From NCBI GenBank assembly GCA_021650895.1, contig CP091278.1:2633659-2697658 (forward strand): a stretch of 64,000 nucleotides of DNA, in the 5' to 3' direction. Each line of letters opens with the position of its first letter. The stretch's first letter is position 1. Position numbers and translations under genes: made by a program. Of the stretch, positions 35,704-46,377 are shown in pieces. The notes below the pieces were generated by a model that ran no database searches, had not been told where the DNA came from, and was given only the letters and a program-made list of their open reading frames with translations. Source of the DNA: Candidatus Jettenia sp. (GTDB lineage: Bacteria; Planctomycetota; Brocadiia; Brocadiales; Brocadiaceae).

Positions 35704-36216
35704 ATGAATATCATTGTCTATCCTGATCCTGTGCTTCGGCAAAAAGCAAAGCCATTAACAGAAATTAATAAAGAGGTATATCAAAAGGTGGAAAAGATGA
35801 TGGAGTTAATGTGCCAGGCTAACGGAGTTGGATTGGCTGCTCCACAGGTAGGTTGGTCTGTCCGCCTTTTTGTTATCGATGTAAATGATAGCAGGTGTGA
35901 GGATAAAGTATTTATCAATCCAACCATTATAGAAGAAACAGGAGAATTGAGTAAAGAAGAAGGTTGTTTAAGTTTACCGGGTATTATGAGTAAGGTTATT
36001 CGAGCTCAAAAGATTAAAGCACGAGCTTATAATCTTAAAGGACAAAAGATAGAAATAGAGGCAGAAGGGCTTGCTGCACGGGCCTGGCAGCATGAGATTG
36101 ACCATCTTAATGGTTGCCTTTTCATTGATAAGATAAGTCCTGCAAATCATTTATCTATATCTCAACAATTAAAAGAGTTTGAGCGGTCCTATAGCGATAT
36201 CAAAGCTTCTGTGTAA
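35704..36216 (+). CDS. def: Peptide deformylase
   Basis: Def removes the formyl group from the N-terminal methionine of new proteins, using Fe2+ or Zn2+. All three motifs are present: GVGLAAPQVG (41-50), EGCLSLPG with the metal cysteine, and HEIDHLNG with two metal histidines. 170 residues, normal. It lies 57 bases before fmt, the enzyme that adds the formyl group, a common pairing. Confidence 0.96.
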   Translation: MNIIVYPDPVLRQKAKPLTEINKEVYQKVEKMMELMCQANGVGLAAPQVGWSVRLFVIDVNDSRCEDKVFINPTIIEETGELSKEEGCLSLPGIMSKVIRAQKIKARAYNLKGQKIEIEAEGLAARAWQHEIDHLNGCLFIDKISPANHLSISQQLKEFERSYSDIKASV

Positions 36217-36273
36217 TCAGCATTTTGCAATAAGTATAAAACAAACCATCAATACAGGTTGATTTATTAAAGA

Positions 36274-37236
36274 ATGAATGTGGTCTTTGTGGGAACTCCT
36301 GAATTTGCAGTTCCTAGTTTAAGCTCGCTGGCAATATCCGCGCACAAAATTATCGCAGTTGTTACACAGCCGGATAGACCAAAAGGGAGAAGTAAAATGC
36401 CAAGCCCTCCACCAGTAAAGGAGGCAGCGCTTAAATTGGGATTAAAAATTTTACAGCCTGTCAATATCAATAGCGAAGAAGTTGTGAAACAACTTCAATA
36501 TTTCTCACCAGACTGTATCGTTGTTGTTGCATTTGGACAATTTTTATCTCATTCAATCCTCCGGATTCCGAGATATCAATGTATTAATATCCATGCCTCT
36601 TTACTTCCTAAATTTCGTGGAGCAGCTCCCATTCGTCATGCGATTATTTGCGGTGAGAAGATTACTGGTGTCACTGCTGTAGTTATGACAGCCAAGATGG
36701 ATGCCGGTGATATTATTATTCAAAAGGCAACACCAATATTTCCTGATGAAAATGCAGAAGAGCTTGAAAAAAGGCTTGCCTCTATGGGTGCGGAATTATT
36801 AATTGAAGCGCTCAATCTCATAGAAACAGGAAAAGCAACCTACACAGAACAAGATGAGATAAAAGTGAGTTTTGCTCCTAAATTGAAGAAAGAAGACGGG
36901 CTGATTTCCTGGTCTCAGGAAACGGAAAAAATTTACAATCAGATACGCGGCATGACCCCGTCACCAGGGGCCTATACCTATTATCATGGGAAAAATAGCT
37001 CTCAAGAAAAGAAAAGGATTATCATCTTAAAAACACAAATTCATCATGGATCAGAAATCAAAACATCCCTTAGTCCTGGTACATTCGTTGAGATTGCTTC
37101 GTGTGGAATCCATGTAGCTACCGCGGATGGTTCTCTTTGTATTACACGATTACAACCTGAGGGTAAACGTGACATGGATGTGCAAGAGTATGCGCGTGGC
37201 CATAAAATAGCGGTTAACGATATGTTTGTATCATGA
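36274..37236 (+). CDS. fmt: Methionyl-tRNA formyltransferase
   Basis: Fmt transfers a formyl group from 10-formyl-THF to Met-tRNA(fMet). The N-terminal Rossmann domain shows FVGTPEFAVPSL, the QPVNINSEE region, the catalytic NIHASLLPKFRGAAPI motif and a following aspartate (MDAGDI). The OB-fold C-terminal domain is complete, including the IYNQIRGMTPSPGAYT segment. 320 residues. It is co-directional with def and should be in the same transcript. Confidence 0.96.
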   Translation: MNVVFVGTPEFAVPSLSSLAISAHKIIAVVTQPDRPKGRSKMPSPPPVKEAALKLGLKILQPVNINSEEVVKQLQYFSPDCIVVVAFGQFLSHSILRIPRYQCINIHASLLPKFRGAAPIRHAIICGEKITGVTAVVMTAKMDAGDIIIQKATPIFPDENAEELEKRLASMGAELLIEALNLIETGKATYTEQDEIKVSFAPKLKKEDGLISWSQETEKIYNQIRGMTPSPGAYTYYHGKNSSQEKKRIIILKTQIHHGSEIKTSLSPGTFVEIASCGIHVATADGSLCITRLQPEGKRDMDVQEYARGHKIAVNDMFVS

Positions 37237-37408
37237 ACACACGTGTATAGGAAGCAAAGACATCATGGGTAATATGTCATGTATAGTTCTAAAAGAGTTT
37301 TATGTTTATTATACTATCCTATATATTTGCTTAATACATTTTATTGCAGAAAAAATTATTTAGCTTTTCTTTGATCAGCTTAACTTCTCTTACTTAAAGG
37401 CAGGTACT

Positions 37409-37852
37409 ATGGAATTTATTGATAAAAAGGTTGTTTCTATTAATAACCTTATGTTGAAGTTTCGTAAAAAGAAGTGTACTCCAAAAAATTTATTAATTTT
37501 ATTTCCCCACTGTATCCAGAATTCCCAGTGTAAGCAAAATGTTAAAAATGACCTGAGCGAATGTAAGCGTTGTGGGAAATGTAAGATTAAGGATTTATTG
37601 GAATTCTCTGAAAAGTATGGGGTGAATATATGCCTTGCTACAGGAGGACGTGTTGCTCTTCAAAAGGTTATGGCTGAAGATATATATGGAGTAATAGCCA
37701 TTGCCTGCGAAAAAGAACTGAGAACAGGTTTGATGGCAGCTATGTCTAAGGCCATATTTGCAGTGCCTAATTTAAGGCCTCATGGATATTGTAAAGATAC
37801 TGATGTATATCTGGATGAGGTAAGAGAAGCGATTGAGCAATTCCTTCAATGA
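37409..37852 (+). CDS. DUF116 family protein
   Basis: A 147-residue cytosolic protein of the DUF116 family found in anaerobes. Its N-terminal half has a cysteine cluster (HCIQNSQCKQN then CKRCGKCK) that could bind an iron-sulfur cluster or zinc. The C-terminal half has ATGGRVALQKV and VIAIACEKEL segments typical of the family. In many genomes it lies next to fmt or def, as here. Function is unknown. Confidence 0.85.
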   Translation: MEFIDKKVVSINNLMLKFRKKKCTPKNLLILFPHCIQNSQCKQNVKNDLSECKRCGKCKIKDLLEFSEKYGVNICLATGGRVALQKVMAEDIYGVIAIACEKELRTGLMAAMSKAIFAVPNLRPHGYCKDTDVYLDEVREAIEQFLQ

Positions 37853-38053
37853 GACAGATATTCGTTATGAGAGTGTATTTATAGTTTTAAGAGTAATTAG
37901 ATGAAAAAGTTAGCTTATCAGAGGATACAGTTAAATTTACCGGTGCAGTTCTTCAACCTACAGTAAAGAAGCATATAAGATAAATCTGGACAGAACAGGC
38001 TTATTGATTACCAGAAGGCTCTTTACAGAGGAAAGAATGCATGGTGCGTCTTT

Positions 38054-38230
38054 TTACAATACCCCATCTTGCCTGGTTCTATAAAATAAACCTTTTCCTC
38101 CCTGACAATTAATGTATAGTCCTCTTGAATAGCTGGTAAAATGCTGAATTAACAGGTATAGGAAGAAAAAGGCTGTTGAAATCTGTAAAATAAACAATCC
38201 TGCCCTAAGATATTTTCCCGCATTAATCAT
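38054..38230 (-). CDS. Small single-span membrane protein
   Basis: 58 codons from an ATG at 38230 with a strong ribosome binding site (TGGGGAGA, 8 bases upstream). One hydrophobic segment covers residues about 10-28, followed by a basic, glycine-containing tail. A longer in-frame start (38368) would run over the nrdR promoter and has no ribosome binding site. No family is recognised. The flanking stretch 37853-38053 shows nothing else. Confidence 0.5.
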   Translation of the reverse strand: MINAGKYLRAGLFILQISTAFFFLYLLIQHFTSYSRGLYINCQGGKGLFYRTRQDGVL

Positions 38231-38334
38231 AAAAAAATCTCCCCAATATATTGCCTTACTCAATAAGATACTATTTACTTCAGAGAAAAAGCCAGAGAAT
38301 GAGAAGTATTTTTTTTCTTTTTTTAAGAATCCTC

Positions 38335-38365
38335 TTGACTGTCTATATGTGGTATGGTATATAAT
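38335..38365 (+). promoter_or_regulatory. Promoter candidate for nrdR-nrdD-nrdG
   Basis: TTGACT (38335-38340) and TATAAT (38360-38365) are separated by 19 bases; TATATA at 38358 gives a 17-base spacer. Immediately downstream is an AT-rich near-palindrome (38370-38386) where an NrdR box could lie, but I cannot confirm the box consensus. Confidence 0.45.
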
Positions 38366-38448
38366 CAATCTATCAATATATATAATATTTTTAAGCGAAT
38401 AGGATTTAAAAGTAGCTTAATTTCATGTATTTTTTATGGTGGGACTAT

Positions 38449-38958
38449 ATGCAATGTTTATTTTGCAAAGTAGATAACGACAAGGTTATTAATTCTCGTA
38501 CATCTTTGGATGGATTAAGTATTAAGCGGAGACGAGAGTGCTTAAGTTGTGGGCGTCGGTATACAACATACGAGCGGATTGAGGAGAATCCGTTGCGAGT
38601 GGTTAAAAAAGACGGAAGACGTGAGGTTTTTGATCGCAAAAAGATTCTCTCTGGATTATTAAAGGCATGTGAAAAAAGACCTGTATCAACGGATACTTTA
38701 GAAAATACTGTAAATGAAATTGAACGGGAGATTTATAACAAATTTGATCGGGAAGTAGACTCCAGTTTTATAGGGTCGCTGGTAATGCAAAAATTGAGAA
38801 TTCTGGATATGGTAGCTTACGTGAGATTTGCGTCTGTATACAGAGAATTTAAAGATATCTCGGAATTCATAGACGAATTGAAACCATTTATGAGTACTGT
38901 TAAAAAGAAAAAGGAAGATGAAAATGGCAATGTACGAGGCGCATCTGTTAAACATTAG
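38449..38958 (+). CDS. nrdR: Transcriptional repressor NrdR
   Basis: NrdR represses ribonucleotide reductase genes in response to ATP/dATP. The protein (169 residues from the ATG at 38449, with GGTGGG upstream) has the zinc ribbon C3, C6, C31, C34 and an ATP-cone domain starting at VVKKDGRREVFDRKKI. Eight extra upstream codons in frame are not part of the family. It is directly upstream of nrdD and likely autoregulates this operon. Confidence 0.95.
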   Translation: MQCLFCKVDNDKVINSRTSLDGLSIKRRRECLSCGRRYTTYERIEENPLRVVKKDGRREVFDRKKILSGLLKACEKRPVSTDTLENTVNEIEREIYNKFDREVDSSFIGSLVMQKLRILDMVAYVRFASVYREFKDISEFIDELKPFMSTVKKKKEDENGNVRGASVKH

Positions 38959-38973
38959 GCTGGAGGAAGTGGG

Positions 38974-41415
38974 ATGAACACAACAATAGAGAATATCGTA
39001 AAACGTGATGGAAGATTAGTACCTTTTAATGAAAAAAAGATTGCTGATGCGATATTTAAGGCTGCATTGGCGGTGGGAGGCGAGGACCGTGCCTTAGCTG
39101 ATGAACTGGCAGTTGTTGTTACTATGTTTTTGGAAAAGAAATATGCAGGGCAAACTCCAGGCATTGAAGATATACAGGATATTGTGGAGAAGGTGCTCAT
39201 TGAGACGGGACATGCCAAGACAGCCAAGGCTTACATTCTCTATCGTGATAAAAGGGCGAGGGTACGCGAATCCCTTCGTGTGCGGAAACAAAGTAAGAAG
39301 CGGGCTGATACAACTGATGTTTCTCTGATGGTAAATACAGAAACGAAGGATGAAACATTTCCATGGGATAAAAGAAAAATTGCAGATGCCTTGCTCAAGG
39401 AAGCTGACATGTCGGAAGAGGCATCAGACGAAATTGCGAGTGCCGTAGAACAGAGAGTTTTTTCCTCAGGATTAAACCGTATTTCGACATCTCTTATACG
39501 AGAACTTGTGGATAATGAACTCTTTGAAAGAGGGTATAACAAGAAACTCGAAAAACAAGTTGTGATTGGTATGCCTAAGTACGATCTTGATGAATTAATT
39601 ATGTCGAAAAATAAGGAAAACAGTAATATCGCAACGAATAATCCGGAGGCAATCAACCTCGCAATTGCTGAAAATACGTTAAAGCAATTTGCCCTGCAGG
39701 AGGTATTTTCAAAGGACGTTGCAGACGCCCATCTCAGTGGAATGGTACATATTCATGACCTAGGTTATCCAACACGGGTGTATTGTTCCTCTCACTCTCT
39801 GGAATATTTGAAAAAATATGGGCTGACGCTTCAGAATTTAGATACCGAATCTGCGCCTGCAAAGCATGCACGCACTTTGACCGGGCATTTGAATACGTTC
39901 CTGGCTTCTATGCAGGCTTACTACGCCGGTGCTCTCGGAGTAGGATATGTCAATATTATGTATGCCCCTTATCTGGAAGGGATGAGCTATAAGGAGATGA
40001 AGCAAGAGGCTCAGCACCTTATCTTCAGTTGTTCTCAAAGTGCTTTTTCACGCGGAGGCCAGACTTTATTCCTGGACTTCAATATTCATACCGGTGTTCC
40101 AAGGTACTTAAGGAATATTCCTGCCATCGGGCCTGGTGGAAAACCTACCGGCAAAACGTATGGGGAGTATGAAGAAACAGCCAGACAATTTACTCTTGCT
40201 ATGCTGGATGTATGGCGTGAAGGGGACTGCTACGGACATGTTTTTGCTTTTCCGAAGTGTGATTTTCATATTAATGAAGATACCTTTAATGATCCAAAGC
40301 AATACGAGATTTTGGAGTATACATGCCAGATTGCGAGTGAGAATGGTGTTCCGTACTTTATCTTTGACAGAGATGAGATCACACTCTCTGCTTGCTGCCG
40401 TCTACGCACTACCATCGATGATAACTATATGATCCAGCATCCCGAAAGTATGCGTTTTTGCGGATTTCAAAATATTACGATTAATCTTCCTCAAGCCTCT
40501 TATCGGGCCGGTAAAGGTAATTGGGATGCGATGTACAAAGAGATTGACAAAGCTATCGAGATTGCCGTAAAGGCACATTTGCAGAAAAAGAAGTTTGTCA
40601 AGAAGCTGATGCAGAGTCAGGAAATGCCCCTTTGGGAGATTGGTAAGAAAGCCAAGGATGGCCGCCCCTACGTGGATCTGGAAGCTTCGACATACATTGT
40701 GGGTATCTTAGGATTAAATGAATGTTTGCAATTTATGACAGGAAGGGAATTACACGAAGGTGATGACATGATCAGGCAGGGACTGCGGGTGGTCTCTCAT
40801 ATGTATGCGCGTGTTAAGGAAGCGGGAAAGAAACACAATTTAAAATTCTCTTTAGAGGAGTCTCCGGCTGAAAGTGCCAGCAGAAGGCTCGCTAAAGTCG
40901 ATGTAAGAAATTATCCGGAAGCGGCAGATATGGTAAAGGGAAGCATCGAAAGGGACGAGTTCTATTATACCAATAGCGTACATTTGCGTCCGGATGCCCC
41001 TGTGGATATGATAACCCGTATATTCCTGCAGAGTAAATTCCACACCATGATTGAATCAGGCGCTATTATCCATGCGTTCGTTGGTGAAGAAAGACCACCA
41101 GCGTCGAGTATTATGAATCTTGTTAAAAAGACCTTTAAGAATACTCAGGCTGCTCAGGTTACAATTTCTCCTGAATTTACTATTTGCAATGATTGTAAAA
41201 AAGTTACTCAAAAGCTTACCGATATTTGTGTGCATTGTGGCTCCAGGAATGTATATGGTATTTCAAGAATTGTAGGCTATTTTAGCCGTATTAATAACTG
41301 GAATAAATCCAAGATCGGCGAACTGGCAGATAGGCACAAGGGTAACTATCAGGTTAATGATTTATTGCCTAAAGAAAGAGAAGTTTTGACAGAATCTTGT
41401 GTAACAAAATGCTAA
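38974..41415 (+). CDS. nrdD: Anaerobic ribonucleoside-triphosphate reductase
   Basis: Class III ribonucleotide reductase, oxygen-sensitive, makes deoxyribonucleotides using a glycyl radical. The 813-residue protein opens with an ATP cone (IVKRDGRLVPFNEKKIADAI) followed by a second, less canonical ATP-cone-like segment (about 115-190, IADALLKEADMSEEAS). The core has CRLRTTIDD and the late zinc site CNDCKKVTQ/CVHCGS. The radical glycine is G768 in RIVGYFSR. GGAGG lies 8 bases before the ATG. The duplicated ATP cones suggest allosteric control by dATP. It requires NrdG, encoded next. Confidence 0.95.
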   Translation: MNTTIENIVKRDGRLVPFNEKKIADAIFKAALAVGGEDRALADELAVVVTMFLEKKYAGQTPGIEDIQDIVEKVLIETGHAKTAKAYILYRDKRARVRESLRVRKQSKKRADTTDVSLMVNTETKDETFPWDKRKIADALLKEADMSEEASDEIASAVEQRVFSSGLNRISTSLIRELVDNELFERGYNKKLEKQVVIGMPKYDLDELIMSKNKENSNIATNNPEAINLAIAENTLKQFALQEVFSKDVADAHLSGMVHIHDLGYPTRVYCSSHSLEYLKKYGLTLQNLDTESAPAKHARTLTGHLNTFLASMQAYYAGALGVGYVNIMYAPYLEGMSYKEMKQEAQHLIFSCSQSAFSRGGQTLFLDFNIHTGVPRYLRNIPAIGPGGKPTGKTYGEYEETARQFTLAMLDVWREGDCYGHVFAFPKCDFHINEDTFNDPKQYEILEYTCQIASENGVPYFIFDRDEITLSACCRLRTTIDDNYMIQHPESMRFCGFQNITINLPQASYRAGKGNWDAMYKEIDKAIEIAVKAHLQKKKFVKKLMQSQEMPLWEIGKKAKDGRPYVDLEASTYIVGILGLNECLQFMTGRELHEGDDMIRQGLRVVSHMYARVKEAGKKHNLKFSLEESPAESASRRLAKVDVRNYPEAADMVKGSIERDEFYYTNSVHLRPDAPVDMITRIFLQSKFHTMIESGAIIHAFVGEERPPASSIMNLVKKTFKNTQAAQVTISPEFTICNDCKKVTQKLTDICVHCGSRNVYGISRIVGYFSRINNWNKSKIGELADRHKGNYQVNDLLPKEREVLTESCVTKC

Positions 41416-41542
41416 GCTTTAACTGAGAGTTTCAATTGTGGTGAAATGTAACTGATAATCTGCCCAATGAATTTCCGGTGTAGAGTAATTAGTATTGTGG
41501 AAGAATCCAAAAATAGATCAAATTTACCAGATAATATAATGT

Positions 41543-42277
41543 ATGGTTGTACCAATTAAAGGATTTATAGAAAATAGTCTCATTGAATGGGAAGGAAGAA
41601 TTGTTTCAATAATTTTTCTACCAACCTGTAACCTGCGTTGCCATTATTGTCATGCACCCCATTTGGTTCAAACACCAGATGAACTGGAATCCATTCCTGT
41701 TGATACTATCGTTGACAAGATACGACAAAATCTGGGATGGGTAGATGGCGTTGTCATTACTGGTGGTGAGCCGACTTCACATAAGCATCTCGCTGCGCTT
41801 ATTAAGGTATTAAAAGAAACAGGAATTATGGTTCGCCTGGATACGAATGGTACGAATCCCCTTGTACTTAAGGATTTAATCGACAGGGGCCTTCTGGATG
41901 GTGTAGCTATGGATATCAAGGCCCCTCTTCAAAAAGAGAAGTATGAACAAATTTCTGGTGTATCTTGTGACATTGAGGATATTAAAAAAAGCATTTGTAT
42001 TATTATGGAAAGCGGTATTGAGTATGAGTTTCGCACTACCGTATGTCCGTCTCAATTGAACGGTGATGATATTGAGGATATTGCTAAAGCTATTAGGGGG
42101 GCGGAAAGATACATATTGCAATCATTTAAACCAAACCATTGTTTGGATACAAGGATGTTACAGATTACACCATATCCCGTAGAGGCACTGAGGGATTTTG
42201 CAACAAGTGCTGGTAAGTATGTCGATTACTGTTGTGTTCGCGGTGAAGAGGGAAAGGTAGTGGCTCGGAATTGGTGA
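41543..42277 (+). CDS. nrdG: Anaerobic ribonucleotide reductase activating protein
   Basis: NrdG is the radical SAM activase that generates the glycyl radical in NrdD. The 244-residue protein has the motif CNLRCHYC (C29, C33, C36), VVITGGEPTSH and DTNGTNP strands. It is longer than E. coli NrdG and resembles the archaeal/anaerobe type (pyruvate-formate-lyase activase-like). It follows nrdD by 127 bases in the same direction. Confidence 0.92.
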   Translation: MVVPIKGFIENSLIEWEGRIVSIIFLPTCNLRCHYCHAPHLVQTPDELESIPVDTIVDKIRQNLGWVDGVVITGGEPTSHKHLAALIKVLKETGIMVRLDTNGTNPLVLKDLIDRGLLDGVAMDIKAPLQKEKYEQISGVSCDIEDIKKSICIIMESGIEYEFRTTVCPSQLNGDDIEDIAKAIRGAERYILQSFKPNHCLDTRMLQITPYPVEALRDFATSAGKYVDYCCVRGEEGKVVARNW

Positions 42278-42330
42278 TTTTATTATACCATTTGGTTCTT
42301 ATGATAATTTCAGAAAGGGGGTGATTGTGT

Positions 42331-42423
42331 ATGGCAATGAAAAAGTGTGGTACTTCAGGAAAGACGGCAAAAGCAGCAGAAAAGGAAAAGAAGGATACAA
42401 AAAAGAAACCAACAAAGAAATAA
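42331..42423 (+). CDS. Tiny lysine-rich peptide
   Basis: A 30-codon frame: MAMKKCGTSGKTAKAAEKEK then a basic tail. About half the residues are Lys, and there is one Cys. The ribosome binding site is strong (GAAAGGGGGTGAT, about 6 bases before the ATG at 42331), and an intrinsic terminator follows at 42527. This gives it the look of a real transcribed unit after nrdG. No function can be assigned; a DNA/RNA-binding peptide is one guess. Confidence 0.5.
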   Translation: MAMKKCGTSGKTAKAAEKEKKDTKKKPTKK

Positions 42424-42526
42424 TGAATTTTTAGTACTATGGAGAAATTGGTAAGTATATATGCATAGAAAATAATGGTATGTAAATAATTTTGCATGTA
42501 TGTATTGAACCAAATGTATGTATAAT

Positions 42527-42573
42527 AAAGAGGGGTGTTTTAATAAGGTATCCAAAGCACCCCTCTTTTTGTA
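42527..42573 (+). terminator. Intrinsic terminator before smc
   Basis: AAAGAGGGGTG (42527-42537) pairs perfectly with CACCCCTCTTT (42558-42568) and is followed by a T run. It ends the nrdR-nrdD-nrdG(-small ORF) transcript. Confidence 0.8.
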
Positions 42574-42613
42574 TTTGTATATTGTCTTTATATTTTGAAG
42601 TTACGTTACGATT

Positions 42614-45600
42614 ATGAAGCTTAAAAAATTAGAATTATTCGGATTTAAATCTTTTGCTGAAAAGACGGAAATTATTTTTGAAGATGGAATAACAGTTGTT
42701 GTAGGGCCGAACGGGTGTGGAAAGAGCAATATCATTGATGCTGTAAAGTGGGTACTTGGGGAACAGAGCGTAAAATCGCTAAGGGGTAATGAAATGGCAG
42801 ATGTGATCTTTAACGGGACTGATAAGCGCCCATCGCTTGGTTATGCAGAGGTATCCCTGACTATCCAAAATAATAAAGGACTATTACCACTCGAATATAC
42901 TGAGGTTTGTATTACCCGTCGTTTATATACTTCGGGAGAATCGGAGTACCTTATTAACAAACAGGCAAGCCGGTTAAAGGATATTCGAGAGCTTTTTATA
43001 GATACGGGTTTTGGTGCGGATGCCTATTCTGTAATTGAACAAGGCAATGTAGATGCTTTGCTACGGGCGGATTCTCATGAGCGGCGGATATTATTTGAAG
43101 AGGCTGCGGGAATTAGTAAATTTAAATCACGAAAGAAAGCCGCTCTGAGTAAACTAGAGCATGTTGAACAGAATCTGTTGCGGGTTGGCGATATTATCGA
43201 AGAGTTACGGAAGCAACTGCGCTCGGTAAAACTCCAGGCATCCAAAGCGAGAAAATATCAGGAATATGTGGAACAACTAAAACGATTAAAGATAGGGCTT
43301 TCACTGAAGAATTATCGGGAGCTTAAGGATAAGAAGATCACGGTTTCAGAACAAGTAAATCAGATCGAAGAGCAAAATCAGAGAATAGCTACCGATATCG
43401 AAGAGATCGGGTCTCAAATAAACGAAATCGAAGATGACATGAATCAATTAGAACAACAATCAGCGCAGATGCAAACAGAAATGGTAAATCTGGAGGCGCA
43501 GATATCGAAAAATCAGGATAAGATACACTACGACCACGAACGTATTAAAGAGTTAGAAATCCAGCATGAAAAGTATTATGAGCAGCAGGAAAACCTGAAA
43601 AACAAAATACATGAGACAGATAATAGGATCACAGAAACGAAAGGATTATTGAATACATTAGAGCAGGAAATTGTTAAGTTTGTAGATACTCAAAAGATGA
43701 AAGAAACAGCCCAAAAGCAGATTGGCCTGGAATGCGATTTGTTGTACCAGAGTATGGATGAAAAGAAATCTGAAGTTATCACCATACTTCAAAAAGAGTC
43801 TAGTCTTCAGAATGAGATTGGCAGTTTAACTACAGAAAAAGATAGTTTAAAAAGCAGAAGGACGAGGCTTTCGAAAAGACAAGAGGAAATCAGCTCATTT
43901 CTGGATACTTTGGTATCTAAGCACCAAGAGAGTACGAGAGAGAAACATGCACTGATGGAGGAGTTCACCGGTTTAGAACAAAGAGTATCTTCTTCAAAAG
44001 ATCGCATACAGGAATTGATGATTATGATACGTTCTCTGGATGAGCAGATTAATCAACAAAAACAACAGAAGAGCAGCAAGGTATCCCGGCACGAAGTTCT
44101 TATGGATTACGAGATGCGTTCGGAAGGTGTAGAAGCAGGCGCAAAGGCTATTTTAGAAGAATCTAAAAAAGAGCAACCAATGGTAAAGGGTATACGAGGT
44201 ATGGTTGGTGATCTGTTAAAGGTTGATCTGATGTATGCATTGGCTATTGAGACTGCTTTGGGTGATAGAGTGCAGGGTATTATTGTAGATACTACAGATA
44301 ACGCTGTACAGGCGATCACCTTCTTACAAGAGAATCAAAAAGGTCGTGCGGTTTTTTTCCCGTTAGACAGAGCAAAGAACCAATCCTCTGTTCCCGAGGA
44401 AATTTTGCAAAAACCAGGTGTTATTGGTGTTGCCAGGAAACTGGTAAATAGTACAGAAGAGGTTTGTAAGGCAGTTCATGGGTTTTTAAACAATACCATT
44501 ATTGTAAAAGATCTTAACATTGCGCTGGCATTAAACGGTTATATCAATGGGATTTGTTATGTAACACTTGATGGTGAATTATTAGAGCCTGAAGGTACTC
44601 TTAGCGGTGGCAAGAGGCAAGGGCAAGTAGGAATTATATCGCGTAAAAGTGAACTAAAGAAAATCGAAGATGAATTGATTCAAATCCAGCAAACCCTTGA
44701 AAGATTGGAGCAAAATAAACAGAATTACAGCGATGAGCTTGCCGAACTCGAAATAGAAACATCTCAACTGGCAAAAAGGTTGGATCAGGTAAATATTTCA
44801 AAAATCTCTAAAGATAATGAACTTGCTCAGAATGAACAAAAGCAAGATGAGCTTACGGAAGAGAAAAAGATCAATGAGAATGAAATAGAAGAGATAGATG
44901 TGGAAGTCGGGGGGGCTTGTGAACGGGAGACAGCTTTACAGGATGAATTAAAGCTTCTCAACCAGCAGCATGAACGATTGGAGCAGCAGGTTGAGGATGC
45001 GTCCATGCTGGTAAAGGAAAAAGAGCACTTAAAAAAGGATATTCAAGATGAGATAACCACCTTAAAGGTTGGCCTTGCGCAAAACAGGAAAAACAAGATG
45101 GACTGAAGAAAAGTCTGAATAAACTTTGTGCTGAACTACAGGAAGCGCAGGAACTAATCAAGCATATTGCCCATGAGGGTCAAAGCTGTATTCAGAAAAA
45201 ACTGGAGGCAGAAGAGGAAATAAGATGTCTGGGACTCCAGATACAAGAGCTTCAAGCCAGGAAAGTTGCACTGGAAGAGTCAATAGTCTCTCTGAAATCA
45301 AGACGAGAAGAACATGATCTTAAACGTATAGAACTAAAGACAGACCTTGAAGGAAAACAGACAGAACACAAACATATTGAACAGCAATCACAGGAATTAC
45401 GACTGAAGGAAAATGAGTACCATATTCGTATGTCCAATCTGGAGGAGCGCGTTCGGGAAGAGTATCATCTGGAGTTATCAAATTTGGATGCTACCACCGA
45501 CGAAATCAGTTTAGAATTAAATACATTTCAAGATCAACCCGTTAGTACCACCGGTTCACAAGTCGATTTCTGGAATGCAGTTTCCCAGGAGATCGAAGAA

Positions 45601-46236
45601 TTGCAGGGAAAAATCGAAAGGTTAGGAAATGTGAACCTGGAAGCAATCAAAGAACAAGATGAACTAGAGATACGAGAGACCTTCCTGGTGAATCAGAAGG
45701 AAGATCTTGAAAAATCCCATAACGCCTTGCAGGATTTGATAAAAAAAATCAACCATACCAGTCGTGAATTATTCGAGAAAACCTTTTATGAAATTCGTCA
45801 GAATTTCCAGGTAATGTTCAGAAAGCTATTTGGTGGAGGTAAAGCTGATGTAATTCTGGAGGAGAATGTGGATATATTAGAGGCGGGAATAGAGATCATG
45901 GCACAACCACCGAATAAAGAGCTTCGCTCAATCACCCTTCTTTCAGGTGGCGAAAAGGTAATGACCACCGTTGCACTTCTTTTTGCTGTATTCCAAACCA
46001 AGCCAAGCCCTTTTTGTATTCTGGATGAAGTAGATGCTGCCCTTGACGAGAGCAACATCAATCGGTTCTCCCATGTTGTAAAGGACTTTACCAGGGACAC
46101 GCAATTCCTTATTATTACCCATAACAAAGTCACTATGAGTATTGCTGATGTGATGTATGGAATTACTATGCAAGAGCCAGGGGTCTCGAAAAAGGTGGCT
46201 GTTAAATTTGAGGAAATTGAGCGTAAGGTTGCTTGA
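42614..46236 (+). CDS. smc: Chromosome partition protein SMC, interrupted by one frameshift
   Basis: SMC forms the ATP-driven ring that compacts and separates chromosomes. The N-terminal part (830 codons to TGA 45104-45106) has Walker A GPNGCGKSN, the first coiled coil and the hinge near residues 510-670. The C-terminal part continues in another frame from about 45085 and shows LLSGGEKVMTT and the Walker B CILDEVDAALDE. The A run at 45081-45084 (four A) is one base short: adding one A joins the frames into a normal 1207-residue SMC with unbroken coiled coil. Either the base is lost by error in this sequence or the gene is truly broken, which is unlikely for SMC. No slippery heptamer is seen there. 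Confidence 0.93.
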
Positions 46237-46377
46237 AAACATCTTTTAAAATATTTTGGTATAATCTCTCATACAGACCCACCACTGATCGTTCAATATT
46301 TTGTAAGTGATACCTATCCTAATTACCACGTTTTTGTGGCTGGTTGCATTTTCAGGTTAAGAAGCTTTATTTCCTTA

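Noticed and set aside
38363-38390. NrdR box in the nrdR promoter
   Set aside because: The region is an AT-rich near-palindrome, but I could not match it to the known box with confidence.
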